A stretch of DNA of 64,000 nucleotides from Xylogone sp. PMI_703 (taxonomy: Eukaryota; Ascomycota; Leotiomycetes): NCBI GenBank assembly GCA_021399445.1, contig JAJTUQ010000002.1, forward strand, positions 1,550,001-1,614,000, given 5' to 3'. Within the stretch, counting starts at the first letter, position 1. Every line of letters starts with the position of its first letter. Shown piece after piece: positions 59,023 to 64,000 of this stretch. The position numbers and the translations under genes are program-made. Under the pieces are notes generated by a model. The model was not told where the DNA came from. It made no database searches and saw nothing but the letters and a program-made list of their open reading frames with translations.

Positions 59023-61201
59023 TGGAGTCGATGTCCAGGGATGCTACGAGCGGGACATTTGTGGCAGCAGATGATCTAGGTAGCGACTAAAGGCTGTAAC
59101 TCTGCCTGCCCTTTTTTTCTGGGCCCGACGAGGATGGAGGGAGACGTGTGTAGAAAAATGGTCCAGGAGTTGACGATAAAATGATGTGGAGTTGCAGGAC
59201 AGTCTGTGAAGGTGGCTTCGCTTTGCGGCCAGGGGGGGGGGAGGAGGGATTGGGAGGATGTGGTTGGCTGGCGCCCGAGAAATTGTGATTCGCAAGTACC
59301 TCTTCTTTGGCCTCTTCTACCGTATCTTCTGCTTTCGCACAAGAACCGGGCACGAACGGGTGCTCACCAACGAGTGACGACTGTTTCTTTGCAAACGCTT
59401 CCAGAGTCTGGCCCAGCCAGAGAGCGAATGTGCTGGACTGTTTCGGATGAGGATGAGGTGTTTTGCTGGGTTGGTGCAGCTGGTGGTCGAGGTACTGTCG
59501 CAGCACAGTAGCTTAGTGGAGTACCAGACTGGCAAGGCTTTCTCTGGTCCGTACGCTCGTGGCTGTGGAGCGGGTTCGATACGCACGCAGTACGGATGTA
59601 CAGCAGCTTGACAGCTGTGAGGTAGAGACCGTCAGATATCTCGAAATACCATCCTTAGCACTCTGACCATTACTCTTGCAGCCGCAGAAGTCTTGTTAAC
59701 AAATCAAAGCTATCGTGCATATCTATTATGGCTCTCAATATTGCGCTCGGCCACGGCACAGTGACCAGTCCAGGGCTGTTGACCCGAGTACGGTAGATTA
59801 ATGACCGGATATTGGACCGGGGGGCTCGCCTCCTTTCTCAACACATCCATCGCGTTCATGAATGTACTGTGCAGTTCGTACATGTACCACGGCCGTTGCC
59901 AGTCCCGGTAAACGGGTTGGCTACAAAGCACCATAGGTTCTAGTGAGCAGGCAGCAAATAATAGGACTCAGGACACAGGATCATTTTGCGATCTCGTCCG
60001 GCAATCGTGCTCCAGTGCTCCAGTTCTCCACCACCGCATATTACGGTGCTACTATAGCCCAGGTATAGCTGCTTCGTTGCCACAGTCGAGCCTTAATTAC
60101 TACTCCGTCCTCACTTGTCAAGCGCAACTAAGTATGCGAGGGAAAGGCCTACATCCACATCTTACGGTATTACGTTGTGGAAGCTCCAAAGCAGCCGGAG
60201 GACTGGCTACATGTTACGCTGGAGGGTTGCTTACGACTCGATTCTAAAGTATACAGTACGCTGCGTGCTATGATATGACATGACGCTTCCGCTATGGCAG
60301 CCAACCAACAACATATGAGTGAGCACATCCCTAGATGCCGGATGATGATGATGTAGCACTACAGATATAAATACCGTTGTGCTGCGCTACAAACGGGCGG
60401 GACCTGCAAGGCGCGTCTTTCGACTCTCAACCACGGTAACTACTGATTCCCCGGCTGCCTCGGGCTGGTGGCATACTTGGTAAAGCCTGGCTCGGGTCAG
60501 GAACCCACAGCCTAAAAGTAGCTCGAGGGTCCCGTAATTCAGGAACGGCGCCCGCCCGAATTAATTACCAACCATTAACAAATTACAGGCCCAGTGTAGG
60601 AGGATTGGATCCACGAACCCCCTCAGAATTCAAAGGATGGCGACTCTCGCGGTGCTTTTCACAGCCCTATCAGTACAGTAGCAATAACGCCATCTGCTTG
60701 TTCTTCCGAATACACGCAAACTGCGTTCTCTGGTGACCTGCTTATCACTCTGGTCCCGCGCTTCTGATGCATCCACTGCTCTTGGAAGGGTTCTAGAAAC
60801 TCGGAGCTGCTGCACTCCACTTGACCAGCATCCAAGGCCCCTTCTAAGCACCACAACCCCTGTGTTTCCGCTTCCCGAGCGCCCTTTTCCCCTCAAGACG
60901 CGGCTGGCTCGTGGGAGCGTGCGTTGGGCTCGTCTCGTGCTTCCCTGAACTTCCACAGCACCCCCTTCCACTTCTCTCGTCAACAATCCACATCGTCACA
61001 ACTGTTAAAGCGGTCCGAAGCTTGCCGCGGTGGCAGTATTGATGCCAGGTATCTTCTCGTTTATCCTGTTCTAACAGTGCGAGTTGTGCAGGCTGCGGCT
61101 TCCTAGAGCCCAAGTCACTTACGTGCCTGCTATTTGGGGCCAGCTTTAAGGGTGAAAGAAGAGACCACTTTTCTCCCAGAGCCGCCTTCGAACAACCAAA
61201 T
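59023..61201. other. 2.2-kb divergent intergenic region
   Basis: Between Kar9 (-) and the unknown 533-aa gene (+). A nine-G run is at about 59232-59240. GTAC-type motifs are scattered at 59492-59600, 59789, 59864-59886, 60250 and 60672. No gene seen. Confidence 0.5.
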
Positions 61202-62803
61202 ATGGAGCCCACAGAAGAAGCCAGAGGCCAGTTGCGCCTTCGATCACCATCTCCATCGCCGTCTCGATCACCGAGTCCAGCAATTAGAGTTAGACCCCAC
61301 TCTGCTATTTTTCAACGCAGTGCTTCGACCGGCTCGACGCCCTCACTCTTCTCTGCCGACACTACCAATCCTGGTCCTGCTGGTAACACTACCTCTCGAT
61401 CGTCATCGGGAACATATACCCCGCGGAATTCATTTATCCTCTTAGATAGGCCCCAGAGACGCGGCTATGTTCGTCCACAAGGAACCGACTTCGCCGCCTC
61501 TGCCTTATCGAGAGAGAGTGTCCTCAATCTAGGAAGCATAGCACATCTGCAATATTACTTTGCGAGAACGGGGCTATTGGACGGGAAAGGAGGCCGTTTG
61601 ATAATGAGGAAGAAGAACGAGCCCCTAAAGGGAACACTCGATCTTTCGGCCTTGGATTCAGGTCTGCTCTCACCTAAATATGGGAGCTCAGATGCAGACT
61701 CTTCATATGCCTCCATGCGGAGCAGCCCAGAACTCGTAGCTCAAAGAATATCGGAAGGAGACTTAGTGGAGAGCCCTACACAGGATGATGAGTATTATAG
61801 TGAAGAGGAGGAAGAATATCCACACATGCTCCCTCCAACAGTGAGCACTTACCAACACCGAGAAGTTCCAATTGTCCACCCTCCAACCCTGGAAGAACTT
61901 AAGAAAGACCTTAGAAAGGCTCTTGCAGATGCAGAAATGGTACTCAATGCAAAGTCAAAGGTGGTAAATACTCCAAAGGCCCCGCAGATATCGATTGTGA
62001 ATTCAGATGAGAATGGCAATGGCGCCACAACCGCTCCACCGGGAGGCGAATTTCCAGAAGGCTGGTATCAAATTCAAGGCATGAACATTCTCGACATAAT
62101 GACGCTTGCCATCCGGGCTGCGAAAGTGTACTATACAGCGCACGACAATCCAACGCGCTTAACTTCAATAAAATCAGAACGGAAGATTCGTGCAGAGCTT
62201 CTGTCCGTCATGGATGTGCTAAAACGTATGGCAACGCGGAACTTCGCATCCGGTATGAAAACGGAGGAGAAAGAAATTATGGAGAACTGGGTTAAGGGGG
62301 TATATGAAGTGCTAGCTGCGGAAGAACGCATGGAGGAGGAAGACAAAAAAGAAAGGGCCGGCTGGGTTTGGCTGGATGATCGATGGACCGGCACAGAGAT
62401 TGAGAGAGAATACGCATTCATGAAATCTTTAGATCCTGATTCGGATACTTTACCGCCCTATACACCTCTCGATGAGGCAGAAGAAGTGCCCACACCGTTC
62501 TTGGCCGAGCTGATGAAAGGATTGCGGCTAGTAAGGTTACACAACGTTGCCGTTAAGAAGAGCAAGCGACCTTTTGGAGCTATTGGGCCATTCCACGTCG
62601 ATACAGCAAAGCCTTACCGATGTGCGGATAACCTGAGATACTGGATCAAGGCCGCTGAGCTGAGGTGGGAGATTATGCTCAAGGTCGATGTCATGGCCGT
62701 CGTTAATGGAAATGATAAAGCCGCTTGGAAAGGCTTTGAGGAGGCCATCTGGAAGTGGTGTAAGGGAGTTAGAACTGAAATTGCTGGGGATCTGAAGGTA
62801 TAA
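61202..62803 (+). CDS. Conserved fungal protein of unknown function
   Basis: 533 aa, single exon, ATG at 61202. The N-terminal 75 residues are Ser/Pro/Arg-rich (SPSPSPSRSPSP). A block at about 95-140 (SVLNLGSIAHLQYYFARTGLLDGKGG) looks like the conserved fungal signature of this family. An acidic linker (YYSEEEEEYP) comes next, then about 300 helical residues with conserved-looking WYQIQGMNILDIMTLAIRAAKVYYTAHD and AELRWEIMLKVDVMAVV segments. No signal peptide, membrane helix or catalytic motif is evident. I believe orthologues exist across Pezizomycotina, but I know no function. Confidence 0.8.
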   Translation: MEPTEEARGQLRLRSPSPSPSRSPSPAIRVRPHSAIFQRSASTGSTPSLFSADTTNPGPAGNTTSRSSSGTYTPRNSFILLDRPQRRGYVRPQGTDFAASALSRESVLNLGSIAHLQYYFARTGLLDGKGGRLIMRKKNEPLKGTLDLSALDSGLLSPKYGSSDADSSYASMRSSPELVAQRISEGDLVESPTQDDEYYSEEEEEYPHMLPPTVSTYQHREVPIVHPPTLEELKKDLRKALADAEMVLNAKSKVVNTPKAPQISIVNSDENGNGATTAPPGGEFPEGWYQIQGMNILDIMTLAIRAAKVYYTAHDNPTRLTSIKSERKIRAELLSVMDVLKRMATRNFASGMKTEEKEIMENWVKGVYEVLAAEERMEEEDKKERAGWVWLDDRWTGTEIEREYAFMKSLDPDSDTLPPYTPLDEAEEVPTPFLAELMKGLRLVRLHNVAVKKSKRPFGAIGPFHVDTAKPYRCADNLRYWIKAAELRWEIMLKVDVMAVVNGNDKAAWKGFEEAIWKWCKGVRTEIAGDLKV

Positions 62804-63527
62804 ATCTCCTCAGAGACCCTTTCTCTTTTCTGAGGAAGGTGTTGTGCATCACAGCTATGTGAGCCTCTGGAGAGAAGACATACCATGAGGGTCACCTTAA
62901 TACTGCATGCATGAATGACATACGAACATATTTTTATGTCTGTTTTTCTTCACTGTTTTTCTAGGAATTCGGGACAGCGAGCGCAGGACTTTAATCACTT
63001 CTTTTTCTTTTGTTTTCAAACCTCCTCGCTCTGTATATAGATCTTCTAAATTTTTGGAGGCGGATACATATTCTGTTTTTAGTATCTACTTTTGCCCTCG
63101 ACTTCTATCCTTTTTTACCATATACCCCCTAACACATCGATATTCTTTTTTATTATCTGCCTCTGCCAAGAGAGGGCAGCTGGCACCTTGTTTTATCTCT
63201 TTTGCCAGATCTTAACGCTTTATACAGCATGGACTTTTTATAGGTAGTATTTATTACATGCATGCACTTCAGACTATATAAATCTGCTATTTCCTTTTTT
63301 GAGGATAAGAAAACTGCCTTCTGAATCGCCTGACTTAGTTTCTCATATGATATCGCAACTCAAAAAATTTCTGTTTTAAATAATCATATAAATGTATGTA
63401 CAGCACAATATTTCTATATATGGCGTCTTAATTAAGGGTATCGTCTTTAAGGTCGAGTGGACCACGAATCACTAAAACTTTTCATAAGCTCCAAAACGCC
63501 AGCTCTTTGTTTTTGTTCCCCGCCCTC
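62804..63527. other. Convergent 3' flank
   Basis: 724 bp between two convergent genes. T-rich/AT-rich, with no gene; probably two overlapping or adjacent 3' UTRs. Confidence 0.5.
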
Positions 63528-64000
63528 TCATTCATTTTGCAGAGAAGCATCGGCCTGCGTACTGCCAGTTTCACTAGTTGGTGCCTCTCCCTCAGCGTTA
63601 TCAGCATTCTTACTGGCTCCATGCTTTCGACGCCGTTTACGTTTCGAGCCCGATTCCGAATCGTTTGTTTGATTCCCATCCCTAGCCGCTTTCCCATCCA
63701 CTTTGCTCTTTTGTTCCTTTGTGACTGTATCACTGTCGGGATTCTTTTTCGATTTCTTTACGGACAAAGGATTTGGTCCCTTTAGCCCATATTTCTTCTT
63801 CTTCTTCTTCTTCTTCTCTTCCTTTTCTTCAGCGTTGCCCTCACCAGTGCCTTCTCCCTCGCCGTCACTCTCGCCCTCTTCCTCCCGCTTCCTCTTCATC
63901 CCAATACTCCCACTCCCTCTCTTCAGCCCCTCCCGGAACTTAACCTTCTCTCCCTTCTCTCTGATATCAGCCGTGGACTCCGCCATGGGCTCCATGATCA
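63528..64000 (-). CDS. utp23: rRNA-processing protein Utp23, C-terminal part, cut by window edge
   Basis: The frame is open from the edge to a stop at 63528-63530. It begins inside the protein (MEPMAESTADIREKGEKVKFREGL) and contains the Utp23 hallmark GLKGPNPLSVKKSK. Utp23 is a nucleolar PIN-domain-like component of the small-subunit processome needed for early 18S rRNA cleavages and release of snR30. The PIN domain and zinc-binding residues lie beyond the right edge. The tail here is longer than in yeast, very rich in Lys/Glu/Ser, with nine consecutive lysines encoded by an AAG repeat. The internal ATG at 63995 is probably not the start. Confidence 0.85.
   Translation of the reverse strand, partial: IMEPMAESTADIREKGEKVKFREGLKRGSGSIGMKRKREEEGESDGEGEGTGEGNAEEKEEKKKKKKKKYGLKGPNPLSVKKSKKNPDSDTVTKEQKSKVDGKAARDGNQTNDSESGSKRKRRRKHGASKNADNAEGEAPTSETGSTQADASLQNE

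Noticed and set aside
1..64000. CRISPR arrays, bacterial operons, intact transposons, viral genes
   Set aside because: Looked for on both strands; no regularly spaced repeats, terminal repeats with transposase, or viral-type reading frames were seen.

Overview
This is a stretch of nuclear chromosome from a filamentous ascomycete (Pezizomycotina). The evidence is many short GT-AG introns (about 45-75 nt) with CTAAC/CTGAC-like branch sites, fungal-only families (HAMP-repeat group III histidine kinase, fungal rhodopsin-domain protein, FLC/TRP protein, Kar9, Kre9-like GPI protein), and ordinary ascomycete housekeeping genes. Overall resemblance suggests Leotiomycetes, but that is an impression rather than a search result. 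I see no bacterial operons, CRISPR arrays, intact transposons, rDNA or viral genes.

Layout. 1-1993 (-): 5' part of the osmosensing/fungicide-target histidine kinase os-1/BOS1, cut by the left edge. 2-6.1 kb: long non-coding block rich in GTAC palindromes. 6.1-10.25 kb (-): Munc13-family protein. 10.95-14.14 kb (+): F-box-like protein with an acidic tail. 14.1-18.9 kb: non-coding. 18.86-20.40 kb (+): C2H2-like zinc-finger protein. 20.4-24.5 kb: non-coding. 24.66-28.5 kb: PCNA (+), pyridoxal kinase (+) and dUTPase (-). 29.35-30.81 kb (-): rhodopsin-domain membrane protein. 31.7-34.06 kb (-): FLC/TRP-like channel or flavin carrier. 35.9-41.3 kb (-): RecQ helicase of the Sgs1/QDE-3 type. 43.5-45.2 kb (+): high-affinity nitrate transporter. 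46.6-47.5 kb (+): GPI-anchored Ser/Thr-rich protein. 49.1-50.8 kb (+): BTB protein. 51.5-53.3 kb (+): secreted type-B carboxylesterase. 53.9-54.2 kb (-): small secreted cysteine protein. 56.0-59.0 kb (-): Kar9. 61.2-62.8 kb (+): conserved fungal protein of unknown function. 63.5-64.0 kb (-): C-terminus of Utp23, cut by the right edge.

How the genes fit together. PCNA, dUTPase and the RecQ helicase are S-phase or genome-maintenance genes within 17 kb. Each has two or three ACGCG (MBF/MCB) cores 100-175 bp upstream of its start, so shared G1/S control is a reasonable inference. The nitrate transporter stands alone here, with a dense GATA-factor/NirA-like promoter.

The most unusual signals are at splice sites. 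The PCNA start codon is split by an intron after its first base. Two introns (os-1 and PCNA) use GC-AG ends. One pyridoxal kinase intron reads AT-AG where GT-AG is expected. There are coding microexons of 11 and 19 nt. The long intergenic blocks carry an unexplained excess of the 9-mer GTACNGTAC. I assembled all spliced models by hand. Every complete model closes in frame.
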